Virus record (IMG/VR): IMGVR_UViG_3300010396_000092
Coordinates: 1-27,181 of that record
Reading direction: 5' to 3' (one strand)
Length of the DNA: 27,181 nt
Origin: a virus
Shown here: positions 15,139 to 22,648 of the stretch, piece by piece
How the letters are laid out: each line of letters starts with the position of its first letter
Numbering within the stretch: the first letter of the stretch is position 1
Translations under genes and position numbers: made by a program
The notes under the pieces: model-generated
What the model saw: only the letters and a program-made list of their open reading frames with translations
What the model was told of the DNA's origin: nothing
Databases searched by the model: none

Positions 15139-17974
15139 TATTCCTGGCCTTGATATTATATCAAATACTGTTGTCTACACGAAAATCAGATATGGTGACC
15201 CCATTCACTATGGTGATGCTGGTCTTGTTTATGGTGGCCTTAGGTTATACGGAACACCTGGCGGCCGTGGACAGAAAAATCTACTCTCTCTTGACGGCTC
15301 TCTTACGATATCTCAAACACTAGAGCCTGAGCAGGGCCGCGGCGCCATTTCAACCATCTCTCTTAGCTTTGTGGATGTTGCCAACTACATGACCCAAGCG
15401 ACAAGCCCAGGCGTGATTATCCCTGATATATTGGGTGCTCCAGTAAGAGTTTGGCTTGGCTACCAACAAATTTCGTTTCCAGATGACTACTACATTATTT
15501 TTGCTGGCGTTGTAACTTCTGTGTCGTCGATTGGCCCAGGACTGATCTCTCTTCAATTCTCAGACCCGGCAGTTAAGGAAAGACAGCAGCTATTTTATAC
15601 GGGTATAACGTATCTGTCTGCTGATATAGGCCCCACAGACACCACCATTCCTGTCACATCAACTACGGGGTTCTTTAGCAAGATCTTAGGTCCCGATGGG
15701 ACATATGATCCGGCAATTCAAAACTTCATCCTAATTGAAAGCGAATACATTCAGTATCAACAGACGGGTGAGGAGGCAACAGGCCTTACGCCGACTAGTT
15801 TTATCAACGTCTTGCGTGGCCAGCGCGGGACAACGGCGGCAGCACATACGGCAACGACAGAAGTTGATGGATCTATTCAAATTCAGGACACGTCCATTTA
15901 CATGGCCCTTAAGATTATGTTGTCTGGGTGGGGCGGACCGTTCATGTCTAACGTCACGATACAGGCGCTGGCTGATACTGGAGACCCAGATCTTCATATC
16001 ATCCCTAACGCCATCGTTTTGCCTGCTGGGGTAGATGCCAATAGAGATTATGGTTTGACAGCTGGCGATTGGGTGACGATATCTGGTGCTACAAATTCTG
16101 GCAACGACGGCGCCTGTCAGATTTTAGATTTCACTGATTCTCTAGACTACACAAATAAATTGATCATCGTAAACAGGACATTCATAACAGAGAGTGCGAC
16201 CCCAGCGGTGGCGGCATTTAGAAGTCAATATGACACCTACCCACTTGATGCGGGATTGATGATGAGCCCTGTTGAGGTGGATGTTGATGGCCATATTTTC
16301 TATGAAGACACGTTCTTGGGTGACGTTTCAAACGCGTATCGATTTTTTATCACCGCAGCAGAAGACAGTGGTAAAACATTCTTAGAGAATCAAATTTATC
16401 TGCCCTTGGGGGCATACTCTTTGACGCGACAAGGACGCCGCTCTATGGGGTTAACAAAGCCCCCATTGGCAGACCAACGAACCGTTCAACTCGATATCAC
16501 AAACGTTTTAGAACCACAAAACGTTAGACCATCAAGAGCCACAAATAACAGGAAGTTCTTCAACCTGATTGTTTGGGACTATGACTATGATGATGCTGGC
16601 AATATCACTTCTGAAGTTCAAACTTTGGACTCAGACTCATATAATCTTATCGGAATTTTAAGCACACTACCAATTCAAACCCAAGGAACCAGAACAGATC
16701 TGGGATTTAATCTAGTTAGATCTAGGCGTGAGACGTTTTTGCTTCAAAGATATGGCACCGGCTCACTTCTTTTGGATCTAAAAGTTAATTTCGGCACCGG
16801 AAATCAGATTGAGGCTGGCGACGTTGTCATCGTCAATGATCCCGTCAACGGAAATGGTTTACAGATATCAAACTGGGGAACTGGTGGCCGCGGACTTGGC
16901 GCTCAATTATTTGAAGTTATTAACAGACAGATCGATTTTAAGTCGGGCCAAGTTACATTGCAGCTTTTGGGTGGCATAGGTGCCAATACCACAGATAGAT
17001 TTGCTACAATTTCTCCATCAAGTCTTGTGGCAACGGGATCTACTACCACAAGCATTGCCATTCAAGATTCATTTGGAAAATTATATCCAGGGGCAGAGTT
17101 TGAGAAGTGGAAAAACTATATAGGCCTTCCGATAACTGTTCATTCTCCCGATTACACGACAAGAAATTACACAACAGTTTTGACTGCGATTAATCCATCA
17201 AATCTTTATGCACTGGTGGTATCGCCAGCCCTTCCATTTGTGCCTGTTGCCAATGTGGATGTTGTGGATATCGTTTCATATCCGACGGACACGAGCTTTT
17301 TCACTGATGAGCTCTATAAACTAGTTCATTGCTTCACTGGCCCTAGTGGCACGGTAGTGGGTGGGTTTAGTACGACTTCTTTTTCAATGTCTTCGGGCGA
17401 CACGGCTAAGTTTAAAGAGGGACAAACAATTTATGTATCATCGACTACTTATGGCACTTATCAACAGACCACTGTTGTGTGTGTTGCTGATGTATCTGGT
17501 AGTCTTAATAACACTTACTTTTATATTTCGGCTATTGATGTAACAACCATGGCGGAAAAAGACTTCTATGTGTGGTTTAACATCAATGGTGGCGGCACCG
17601 ACCCCGGCATTGTAGGCCGCACTGGCATTCAGGTGGCCGCCGCAACAAATTCGAGCGCTACTGTGATTGGTGCGGCAATTGTGTCTGCTATATCTGCGGA
17701 TACATTTGATTTAACTTCTGTGAACAATTCAGGGACCGTGTCTGTCTCTGGAACACAGTTTGGTCCAGTTCCAAACGCGAGCGATGTCAGCACCGGCTTT
17801 ACAATAACGACTCCAGTTACGGGTCTTTATGGCAAGAGTCCAGAGGTGACAATCACAAATATCTCTGGGACAGTTTTTACTGTGGGGACAAGTCTCGGTT
17901 ATATACCCGCAGCTGGATATATTGTTAATGGTGGCGGATTTAACGACGGCTCAAGCTTTTACAGATTTATTTAA
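15062..17974 (+). CDS. Tail hub / baseplate protein with inserted module
   Basis: 970 residues, beta-rich. The N-terminal third (about 20-180) has paired strands and a WLGY..FPDDYYIIFAGVV segment typical of tail hub proteins that close the tail tip. Residues about 195-280 contain VTSTTGFF...ILIESEYIQY and RGQRGT, a known hub-type pattern. The large size and position after tape measure and fiber genes support a central hub role. Residues about 803-920 are an inserted module (VADVSGSLNNTYFYISA, FYVWFNINGGGTDP) that is also found twice in the protein at 19700; the sequence on either side (SSTTYGTY ... GLYGKSPEVTI) appears to be a domain interrupted by it. The ribosome site is weak (GGAG 13 bases upstream). 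Confidence 0.65.
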   Translation: MAITQADQNFLNFNALQTKNVVIVVDIPGLDIISNTVVYTKIRYGDPIHYGDAGLVYGGLRLYGTPGGRGQKNLLSLDGSLTISQTLEPEQGRGAISTISLSFVDVANYMTQATSPGVIIPDILGAPVRVWLGYQQISFPDDYYIIFAGVVTSVSSIGPGLISLQFSDPAVKERQQLFYTGITYLSADIGPTDTTIPVTSTTGFFSKILGPDGTYDPAIQNFILIESEYIQYQQTGEEATGLTPTSFINVLRGQRGTTAAAHTATTEVDGSIQIQDTSIYMALKIMLSGWGGPFMSNVTIQALADTGDPDLHIIPNAIVLPAGVDANRDYGLTAGDWVTISGATNSGNDGACQILDFTDSLDYTNKLIIVNRTFITESATPAVAAFRSQYDTYPLDAGLMMSPVEVDVDGHIFYEDTFLGDVSNAYRFFITAAEDSGKTFLENQIYLPLGAYSLTRQGRRSMGLTKPPLADQRTVQLDITNVLEPQNVRPSRATNNRKFFNLIVWDYDYDDAGNITSEVQTLDSDSYNLIGILSTLPIQTQGTRTDLGFNLVRSRRETFLLQRYGTGSLLLDLKVNFGTGNQIEAGDVVIVNDPVNGNGLQISNWGTGGRGLGAQLFEVINRQIDFKSGQVTLQLLGGIGANTTDRFATISPSSLVATGSTTTSIAIQDSFGKLYPGAEFEKWKNYIGLPITVHSPDYTTRNYTTVLTAINPSNLYALVVSPALPFVPVANVDVVDIVSYPTDTSFFTDELYKLVHCFTGPSGTVVGGFSTTSFSMSSGDTAKFKEGQTIYVSSTTYGTYQQTTVVCVADVSGSLNNTYFYISAIDVTTMAEKDFYVWFNINGGGTDPGIVGRTGIQVAAATNSSATVIGAAIVSAISADTFDLTSVNNSGTVSVSGTQFGPVPNASDVSTGFTITTPVTGLYGKSPEVTITNISGTVFTVGTSLGYIPAAGYIVNGGGFNDGSSFYRFI

Positions 17975-17986
17975 GGGGAAGTAAAC

Positions 17987-18685
17987 ATGTCTAATTTACC
18001 AAGTGTGCCAGAATACGTACAGGTAGAAAGTACGAGATTCTTATCTGCGGTTTCAGAATCAACAGTTCAAGGTATTGGTGGTAGTGTCAATTATTGTTTA
18101 GACAATATTACCACGCTCAACAGTGAAGTCGCTGGCATCTTGGCAAGGATGCTCAACATTCAATTTTCAGGTGTTATAACCTCGGCACACATTGAATTTC
18201 AGCCTCCCTCGGGCGGTGGCATCACCGTTTCAAATGGATTCTTGTATGGACTTGCCTCGGTAACCCTCACAAAAAACATTTCTGGCTCCTATGTGAAGAT
18301 TGGTTTGTTTTCAAATCCAGCAAACGTTTTATCTGCAATGCCTCCGAACATTTCTTGCGGATTTCAAGGAGATTCATCAAACACCCAGACGTCCCAAGGC
18401 GCACAGATTTCATTGCGACGAAATGGGACTCTTATCGATGTTGAAAATATTCCGCTCACACCAGTTGCATTTGGTTCTGGTTTAAATCCAGGTCCAAAGC
18501 TGGAAGGAAGTACGGGCCCAGGTTTTTTTAACTACATCGACACTGGGGTTACATCAAGCACTGGAAATATAACTTATGATATTGGTTTTGGATCTTGGCA
18601 GCCAGGCGGAATCTTCAGCGGTGTGGCTGCGGCTCAGTTCTACGTAACAAATCTTGGTCTTTATGCTCAGGAGATTTTATTCTAA
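17987..18685 (+). CDS. Tail structural protein of unknown function
   Basis: 232 residues. An N-terminal helix (SVPEYVQVESTRFLSAVSEST and on to about 60) precedes a beta-rich body with many Gly and Ser; IEFQPPSGGG and LNPGPKLEGSTGPGFF are notable turns. It follows the hub gene by 12 bases with an AAGGGGAAG ribosome site. The stop overlaps the next ATG by one base. Position suggests a tail tip or side-fiber component; no family was recognised. Confidence 0.55.
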   Translation: MSNLPSVPEYVQVESTRFLSAVSESTVQGIGGSVNYCLDNITTLNSEVAGILARMLNIQFSGVITSAHIEFQPPSGGGITVSNGFLYGLASVTLTKNISGSYVKIGLFSNPANVLSAMPPNISCGFQGDSSNTQTSQGAQISLRRNGTLIDVENIPLTPVAFGSGLNPGPKLEGSTGPGFFNYIDTGVTSSTGNITYDIGFGSWQPGGIFSGVAAAQFYVTNLGLYAQEILF

Positions 18686-19044
18686 TGAATGAAACCTGGG
18701 TCGAAGTCATATTTGGTTTTATTGGGACCATGGTGGCTGGCTGGGTAGCATCTCTTTTTGTAGAGGTGAGTAAGATAAAAACAAAACTTGCTGTGGTCGA
18801 CGAGAAGCTCAGTTGGGTTAACGAGCACAAAGAAGACTTCATCATAATTCGCCATGGCAATTCAGGCATTCAGTCCGAGCTCGCCGTTATCGTTCGAAAC
18901 CAAGACACTCTTTTCAAAAAGCTAGACCGCGAAAGGGCCAAAGTTAACTTTCTAATGACTAAACTTCAGATTTTGAAATCCAAAGCCGAGAAAAATGGGT
19001 GGATTTTTGATGATACCGACTGGGACTGGGAGGACTTGACATGA
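18685..19044 (+). CDS. Membrane-anchored coiled-coil protein (holin or inner spanin candidate)
   Basis: 119 residues. One transmembrane segment near the N-terminus (about 6-27, EVIFGFIGTMVAGWVASLFVE) is followed by a charged, largely helical region and an acidic C-terminus (DDTDWDWEDLT). N-terminal anchor plus helix fits inner-membrane spanins or some small holins. The ATG at 18685 overlaps the preceding stop (TAATG); a longer frame from 18595 exists, but it runs back into the upstream gene in the wrong frame. It precedes the endolysin gene by a four-base ATGA overlap, which links it to lysis. Confidence 0.6.
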   Translation: MNETWVEVIFGFIGTMVAGWVASLFVEVSKIKTKLAVVDEKLSWVNEHKEDFIIIRHGNSGIQSELAVIVRNQDTLFKKLDRERAKVNFLMTKLQILKSKAEKNGWIFDDTDWDWEDLT

Positions 19045-19475
19045 TGCTGATTGATCCAGCAGCAAAAATATCTCAATTCTTTACCTTCAGAGAAGCTCTT
19101 TGGCTTCCCTCGTGGGGACGTCTCGCTGATGATAACGACGGACTGACTGATGACGCGATCGGAAGACTTAAGAATCTATTTTTCAAAATGGACATTGTTA
19201 GGGGTTATTTCGGTCAACCGATTGTTGTTCATTGTGCATATCGCCCATTAGAATATAATGCCTTGGTTAAGGGCGCTCGAAACAGTCCACATTTATTCGG
19301 CGACGCGGTTGATTTTCATATCGAAAATGTTAGCTGTGATGACGCTAAACAAAATATACTGGACAACAGGATGTTATCGACTTGGGGAATGCGTATGGAG
19401 CGCGGGACGACAGATTGGATCCATCTTGATCAACGACCTGTACCAGAGGGCGGAAATAGGTATTTTAATCCTTAA
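19041..19475 (+). CDS. Endolysin, peptidase M15 family
   Basis: 144 residues, one catalytic domain. The M15 zinc-peptidase signatures are intact: YRP at 67-69, SPHLFGDAVDF at 82-92 (zinc ligands His84 and Asp91) and WIHLD at 126-130 (ligand His128). M15 enzymes in phages cut peptide cross-links in peptidoglycan for host lysis. There is no signal peptide or cell-wall binding domain, which suits a cytoplasmic endolysin released by a holin. Two neighbouring genes encode small membrane proteins. Starts at ATGATG, overlapping the upstream stop. Confidence 0.85.
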   Translation: MMLIDPAAKISQFFTFREALWLPSWGRLADDNDGLTDDAIGRLKNLFFKMDIVRGYFGQPIVVHCAYRPLEYNALVKGARNSPHLFGDAVDFHIENVSCDDAKQNILDNRMLSTWGMRMERGTTDWIHLDQRPVPEGGNRYFNP

Positions 19476-19488
19476 AAAGGGGGAGTTT

Positions 19489-19698
19489 ATGAATTTAGTA
19501 TCTTGGTTTATGGCTAACAGTCCGGTTATTGCTGGTATCTTAGGCGCTATCGTCGCTTTGGATCATGTTTTGGCCTCTATCCCAAGCGTGGAAGCAAATA
19601 GTACATTTCAATTGATCAGCGGAGTCTTGATTAAAATCTATCAAGCTGTCTCTGGCGGATCTCAACCACCACCAACAGCACCTGCAGCAGGAGCATAA
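19489..19698 (+). CDS. Small membrane protein, holin candidate
   Basis: 69 residues. A hydrophobic segment about 11-30 (SPVIAGILGAIVALDHVLAS) is followed by a more amphipathic one (39-50) and a Pro/Ala-rich tail (GGSQPPPTAPAAGA). Size and layout suit a phage holin or a related inner-membrane peptide. The start at 19489 is supported by a very strong ribosome site (AAAAAGGGGGAG); the longer frame back to 19258 lies within the endolysin gene and is not needed. It follows the endolysin by 13 bases. Confidence 0.65.
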   Translation: MNLVSWFMANSPVIAGILGAIVALDHVLASIPSVEANSTFQLISGVLIKIYQAVSGGSQPPPTAPAAGA

Positions 19699-19699
19699 A

Positions 19700-20761
19700 A
19701 TGTCCACAGTTCAAGTATTTTCATCAAATCAAGTTGTAAATTCTCAAAGCTCGCAACCAATCGATGCTTCGGCTAACTCAACGGCCTATTTGACCGCAAG
19801 TCTTTCCGGCAATCCTGTTGGCTTATTGAAACTTCAATCGGCTGTCGTGAACCCGGCCTACAATAATCCAGCATGGTCCGACGTGTCTGGTGCGGTTGTC
19901 GCTGTTAGCGGCCCTGGACCATACTCAATCCCCAAAATGGATATTCCAAACGTTTGGGTGAGATCTGTATATCAGTCAACAGCTATTGGGGCACAAAGCA
20001 TTACCTGCTCTGCTGATGCGGGCGTTGCACAACAAACTCAAGTGATCTGTGTGGCCGACGTTTCAGGAAGCCTCAACAGCACTTACTTCTTGTTGTCTGC
20101 GATTGACTCGGCAAGTAAAGCACAAGCCAATTTCTACGTATGGTTTAACATCAATGGCGCAGGCGTTGATCCAATGGTTGCAAACAAAACAGGCATCATG
20201 GTTGCTGCGGCCACAAATTCTTCGGCAACTGTTATCGGAGCGGCCATTGTCGCTGCATTGGCGGCTTTCCCTGGTGACTTCTCTGGGGTGAATGCCTCGG
20301 GCACGGTCACCATTACTGGAGCGAATCCTGGCCTGGTTACTAACGCCTCAAACGGCGGCGCAAGTCCCGGCTTCACAATAAGCACTCCTGTTCCCGGTGT
20401 CGCATCAAGTCTTAACAACCTGTACTTCTTTTTGTCTTCTGAGAACTCCGTTGCAAAGTATTACGTGTGGCTCAATGTGTCCGGCCTTGGAATAGATCCG
20501 AGCCCTTGCATGGCGGGTCTTGGCTTGCCTGTAACGATTACTGGAGGTGCTTCGTCTTCTGCTGTGGCAACGGCTGTAGCAGCAGCGATCAACAATGTTG
20601 GTGGTGGTGGGTTCTTCTCGGCAGTAGCCGTGAGCAACTCGGTAAACATCACCATGAAGCAAGCTGGCCCATTTGAGCCGGCACGTGATTTCAATTCAGG
20701 CTTTGGTTTTTCAGTATCAAATGGTGAAGGCCTGCTTAGTGCTTCACTTGTAATAGCTTAA
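19700..20761 (+). CDS. Virion-associated protein with two copies of a repeated module
   Basis: 353 residues. An N-terminal domain (1-110) is beta-rich and ends near AQSITCSADAGVA. Two copies of one module follow: about 113-233 (CVADVSGSLNSTYF, FYVWFNINGAGVDP, ATNSSATVIGAAIVAA, GFTISTPV) and about 234-350 (SLNNLYFFLSS, YYVWLNVSGLGIDP, SSSAVATAVAAAINNV, GFGFSVSNG). The same module is inserted in the hub protein at 15062. Such modules are probably surface-exposed and adhesive or stabilising. CAGGAG precedes the ATG. Its location among lysis genes is unexpected for a virion protein. Confidence 0.6.
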   Translation: MSTVQVFSSNQVVNSQSSQPIDASANSTAYLTASLSGNPVGLLKLQSAVVNPAYNNPAWSDVSGAVVAVSGPGPYSIPKMDIPNVWVRSVYQSTAIGAQSITCSADAGVAQQTQVICVADVSGSLNSTYFLLSAIDSASKAQANFYVWFNINGAGVDPMVANKTGIMVAAATNSSATVIGAAIVAALAAFPGDFSGVNASGTVTITGANPGLVTNASNGGASPGFTISTPVPGVASSLNNLYFFLSSENSVAKYYVWLNVSGLGIDPSPCMAGLGLPVTITGGASSSAVATAVAAAINNVGGGGFFSAVAVSNSVNITMKQAGPFEPARDFNSGFGFSVSNGEGLLSASLVIA

Positions 20762-20769
20762 TTTAGCGG

Positions 20770-20790
20770 GGCAGCTGGACTACAGCTGTC
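20770..20790 (+). terminator. Small hairpin after the module-repeat gene
   Basis: CAGCTG (20772-20777) pairs with CAGCTG (20783-20788) around GACTA; flanking G-T and G-C pairs extend it to eight. The downstream tract is only moderately T-rich (TCTTATT), so it may be a weak terminator or mRNA-stabilising hairpin. Confidence 0.4.
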
Positions 20791-20814
20791 TCTTATTCCA
20801 CTGGGGGAGACTCA

Positions 20815-21024
20815 ATGCTGGCTCTATTAGTTCAGTTGCTCCGCGCCCTTCCAGAAATATTTGCATTGATAAAGATGATTCAGGCCGAAGAGAAAGAAAT
20901 TTCGGTCAAAGCCTCCCTAAGGGACATCAACAGGAATTTATCAATAAATCTCAAGGAGGCTAAGACCGATGCGGAATATGCAGATGTTGCTAAGAACTTG
21001 CAATCTGTTATTCATAATATGTAG
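20815..21024 (+). CDS. Small membrane/helical lysis-associated protein
   Basis: 69 residues. The N-terminus is hydrophobic (LALLVQLLRALPEIFALIKMI), followed by a charged helix (EEKEISVKASLRDINRNL) that could be coiled coil. A strong ribosome site (GGGGGAGA) precedes the ATG. The downstream lipoprotein gene begins inside it, 56 bases before its end, an arrangement like the Rz/Rz1 spanin pair. It is shorter than a typical inner spanin, so holin accessory is also possible. Confidence 0.55.
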   Translation: MLALLVQLLRALPEIFALIKMIQAEEKEISVKASLRDINRNLSINLKEAKTDAEYADVAKNLQSVIHNM

Positions 21025-21211
21025 TGGTTGCTGCTCCGAGCCCACGCATAAGAGTGCTCCAAATATTAAACTCTGTATTTCGAAGCCATCCGCCGGCGGA
21101 TTTATTTGTAATGATGGGTCTATAATTTATTATCAGGACTCCGATAAGATTATTGGCCTAAGTCCAGACGATACGCAGATCCTTTTAAACTATTGCGTCT
21201 CACAACAATAG
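20969..21211 (+). CDS. Small lipoprotein, outer-spanin candidate
   Basis: 80 residues. A basic start, a hydrophobic stretch (LLRTCNLLFIICSGC) and a Cys at 21 with Gly-Ser before it form a plausible but not perfect lipobox. The mature part is small with further Cys residues and a C-terminal SPDDTQILLNYC pattern that I associate with small phage-encoded cell-envelope lipoproteins. The start is well supported: AAGGAGG at 20953-20959, nine bases upstream and inside the previous gene. Outer spanins pair with an inner-membrane partner to fuse envelopes at lysis; this implies a Gram-negative host. Confidence 0.6.
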   Translation: MRNMQMLLRTCNLLFIICSGCCSEPTHKSAPNIKLCISKPSAGGFICNDGSIIYYQDSDKIIGLSPDDTQILLNYCVSQQ

Positions 21212-21218
21212 TTTATCC

Positions 21219-21248
21219 ACCGCCGAGCCTCGCAGGGCTCGGTGGTTC
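21219..21248 (+). terminator. Terminator between convergent operons
   Basis: An eleven-pair stem: ACCGCCGAGCC (21219-21229) with GGCTCGGTGGT (21236-21246), including one G-T pair, closed by a six-base loop. TTCCTT follows on the plus strand. It ends the plus-strand lysis block and sits eight bases after that stop codon and just before the end of the minus-strand operon, so it may also work in the other direction. Confidence 0.8.
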
Positions 21249-21249
21249 C

Positions 21250-21714
21250 TTAAATAAATCTTCCGCTTTTATCTCTAACAACATAAGACCCCCCTCGTTT
21301 AATCAAAGGGGTTGTTAATGCTCTTTCAACAATCCAATTTCTTATGAAAATACGATGTCTTAAAACTTCTGTTGGAATGTTGATTTTTTCCGCCCATTCT
21401 GGGAGAGATTTTTTTTGTCCATCAAAAAATATCCACACATTATTCCTTTTATTTCTAGCTTGTATTTTTGCTTTCGCCCATCTGCAATTTTCAGGACTAT
21501 ATGGTCCGTCATTGTCAATTCTATCTAATTGATGCTTTGTCGACGGTCGTGGGCCCATATCTTCTAAAAAGAGATCAAAGGTGCTCCATCGGTCACACAT
21601 ATAAATTCCGCGCGCGCCATATCTTTTGTAGTCTCGCCCGTTTTTATTGTTACATCTTTGTCTTGCGGAAGACCAAGCGTGATATTCGCGGATATTATTT
21701 TTTCTTGCTGACAC
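21250..21714 (-). CDS. HNH endonuclease, freestanding homing type
   Basis: 154 residues. The N-terminal part has YHAWSSARQRCNN and YGARGIYMCDRW, and the core has LDRIDNDGPY and ENCRW, the signature of small phage HNH nucleases. A C-terminal helix region (SLPEWAEKINIPTEVLRHRI ... ERAL) looks like a DNA-recognition element often seen in homing endonucleases. It is the last gene of the minus operon. The start is a GTG that lies 20 bases inside the end of the resolvase gene, with AAGGAAA before it. It could be selfish, or it could act in packaging or recombination; no intron is visible around it. Confidence 0.8.
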   Translation of the reverse strand: MSARKNNIREYHAWSSARQRCNNKNGRDYKRYGARGIYMCDRWSTFDLFLEDMGPRPSTKHQLDRIDNDGPYSPENCRWAKAKIQARNKRNNVWIFFDGQKKSLPEWAEKINIPTEVLRHRIFIRNWIVERALTTPLIKRGGSYVVRDKSGRFI

Positions 21715-22201
21715 TTGTGCTTTCCTTGAACTCTGTCAAAATAATTTCGAGGCAATATTCGTTATAAGGAAGCCGACGCGAAAAATCAAAAGAATGAATG
21801 ATCGTATCGTCAGATATGATTTGAGCTTTTGTAAGAGCATCTGATGGCGCCTCGAATAAATTTGATAAATCTGGAAGCCGACGCGATATGCGGCCTTGCT
21901 TTGTGAAAAATTCACTAAATGGGAAGTAAAAAAGGTACGTCGCTGTGATGGGAATATCAATAAGTTCGAATTGTTTTTGTTTTGTTCTTTGATTGTAAAG
22001 CTCCTGAATGAGAATTGTTTCGCCTTTAATGAGATCGGAAGATTTTCCAAGAAAAGACCTGCCTGTTCTTCTGTTTTTGAAAATTGGTCTAGAATTCTTT
22101 TTTACTACATGGTTATCTACCATGATCCAGGCATGGAAAAGAATCTTTGATTGAATCGACGGAGTTGAGATAAGCAGATTCTTATAGGTCTCGTGATACA
22201 T
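21695..22201 (-). CDS. rusA: RusA-like Holliday junction resolvase
   Basis: 168 residues from the ATG at 22201. The N-terminal strand (ILFHAWIMVDN) and KKNSRPIF are followed by LFYFPF, then PDLSNLFEAPSDALTKAQIISDD, which contains the acidic metal-binding residues typical of RusA (quoted in parts). RusA cuts four-way DNA junctions and suits a recombination operon with a RecT-like protein. An upstream frame extends to 22273, but those residues match no RusA sequence and overlap a microprotein gene. The ATG at 22201 overlaps that gene's stop by one base. Confidence 0.8.
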   Translation of the reverse strand: MYHETYKNLLISTPSIQSKILFHAWIMVDNHVVKKNSRPIFKNRRTGRSFLGKSSDLIKGETILIQELYNQRTKQKQFELIDIPITATYLFYFPFSEFFTKQGRISRRLPDLSNLFEAPSDALTKAQIISDDTIIHSFDFSRRLPYNEYCLEIILTEFKESTSVSKKK

Positions 22202-22317
22202 TATTTTCTCGTGACTATCACGCCAAGAACCAGCCCAATGATGACTCCAATGCTGATCCCTGACCCAAGACAAGCTAGGGCTAGCTTCACTGCTTCAATT
22301 TGTGCCAGATGTTCCAT
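22201..22317 (-). CDS. 38-residue membrane microprotein
   Basis: A short frame from ATG 22317 with a soluble start (MEHLAQIEAVKLALA), a Gly-rich hydrophobic segment (CLGSGISIGVIIGLVLGVIV) and a basic end (TRK). This is a clean single transmembrane layout. The stop overlaps the ATG of the resolvase gene by one base, implying coupling. No convincing ribosome site precedes it, which lowers confidence. The GxGISIG pattern recalls the first helix of ATP synthase subunit c, but the length allows only one helix. Confidence 0.5.
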   Translation of the reverse strand: MEHLAQIEAVKLALACLGSGISIGVIIGLVLGVIVTRK

Positions 22318-22351
22318 TCGAGTAGAGTTAAATGGAAACTATTTGCAGTCA

Positions 22352-22523
22352 AAGAAAAAGAGGGGGCCGGACGCGATCCCGGCAAGGTGCCCCCAACGTG
22401 GGGGATTGCACCAGTTTTAGCCCCCGCCATCGAATGCATGTCTCCAGAGTGGCCATCCTTATCCTGACTATTTAAGAGACCGTAGGTCCCGATCTCACCA
22501 CCCAGCTTCCCATGCCGCCCCTC
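22352..22523 (-). ncRNA. GC-rich structured element ending in a T-run on the minus strand
   Basis: Several perfect inverted repeats are nested here. GGGGGC (22362-22367) can pair with GCCCCC (22420-22425), enclosing GCCGG/CCGGC and a long hairpin with CCCCC/GGGGG inside GGTG/CACC. An alternative outer stem is GAGGGG (22360-22365) with CCCCTC (22518-22523). Read on the minus strand it ends in CTCTTTTTCTTTG, like an intrinsic terminator. It lies between the coiled-coil gene and the 38-residue gene in the minus operon, so it may be a regulatory leader, attenuator or processed small RNA. tRNA was considered and rejected. Confidence 0.45.
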
Positions 22524-22587
22524 AAAAAACTATTAACCTTGTTTCTTCTGGAAACAATTTTATAAATTTAATCACTTAATTTCTTTC

Positions 22588-22648
22588 TTTGCGACATATT
22601 CGACTGACATGTCGTTATTTTCAGACTTTTGCGACATATCACTATGTC
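22588..22648. repeat. Cluster of GACAT half-sites (operator or iteron candidate)
   Basis: The 12-mer TTTGCGACATAT occurs at 22588-22599 and again exactly 40 bases later at 22628-22639. The segment contains GACAT half-sites at 22593, 22606 and 22633, with reverse copies at 22609 and 22644. GACATGTC (22606-22613) is a palindrome and GACATA(4)TATGTC (22633-22648) is a dyad. The last dyad enters the 3' end of the coiled-coil gene. This looks like binding sites for a dimeric protein. Confidence 0.5.

Noticed and set aside
18595-18684. N-terminal extension of the membrane coiled-coil protein
   Set aside because: It overlaps the previous gene out of frame; the ATG at 18685 joined to the stop (TAATG) is the natural start.
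19258-19488. N-terminal extension of the small holin-like protein
   Set aside because: It lies within the endolysin gene in another frame, while the ATG at 19489 has a very strong ribosome site.
22202-22273. N-terminal extension of the RusA protein
   Set aside because: The residues do not resemble RusA and run through the 38-residue gene in another frame.
22352-22440. Possible tRNA gene on either strand
   Set aside because: GGGGGCT and GGCCCCC can mimic an acceptor stem, but there is no TTCRA T-loop, only two internal hairpins, and the candidate T-arm loop has eight bases. It does not make a cloverleaf.
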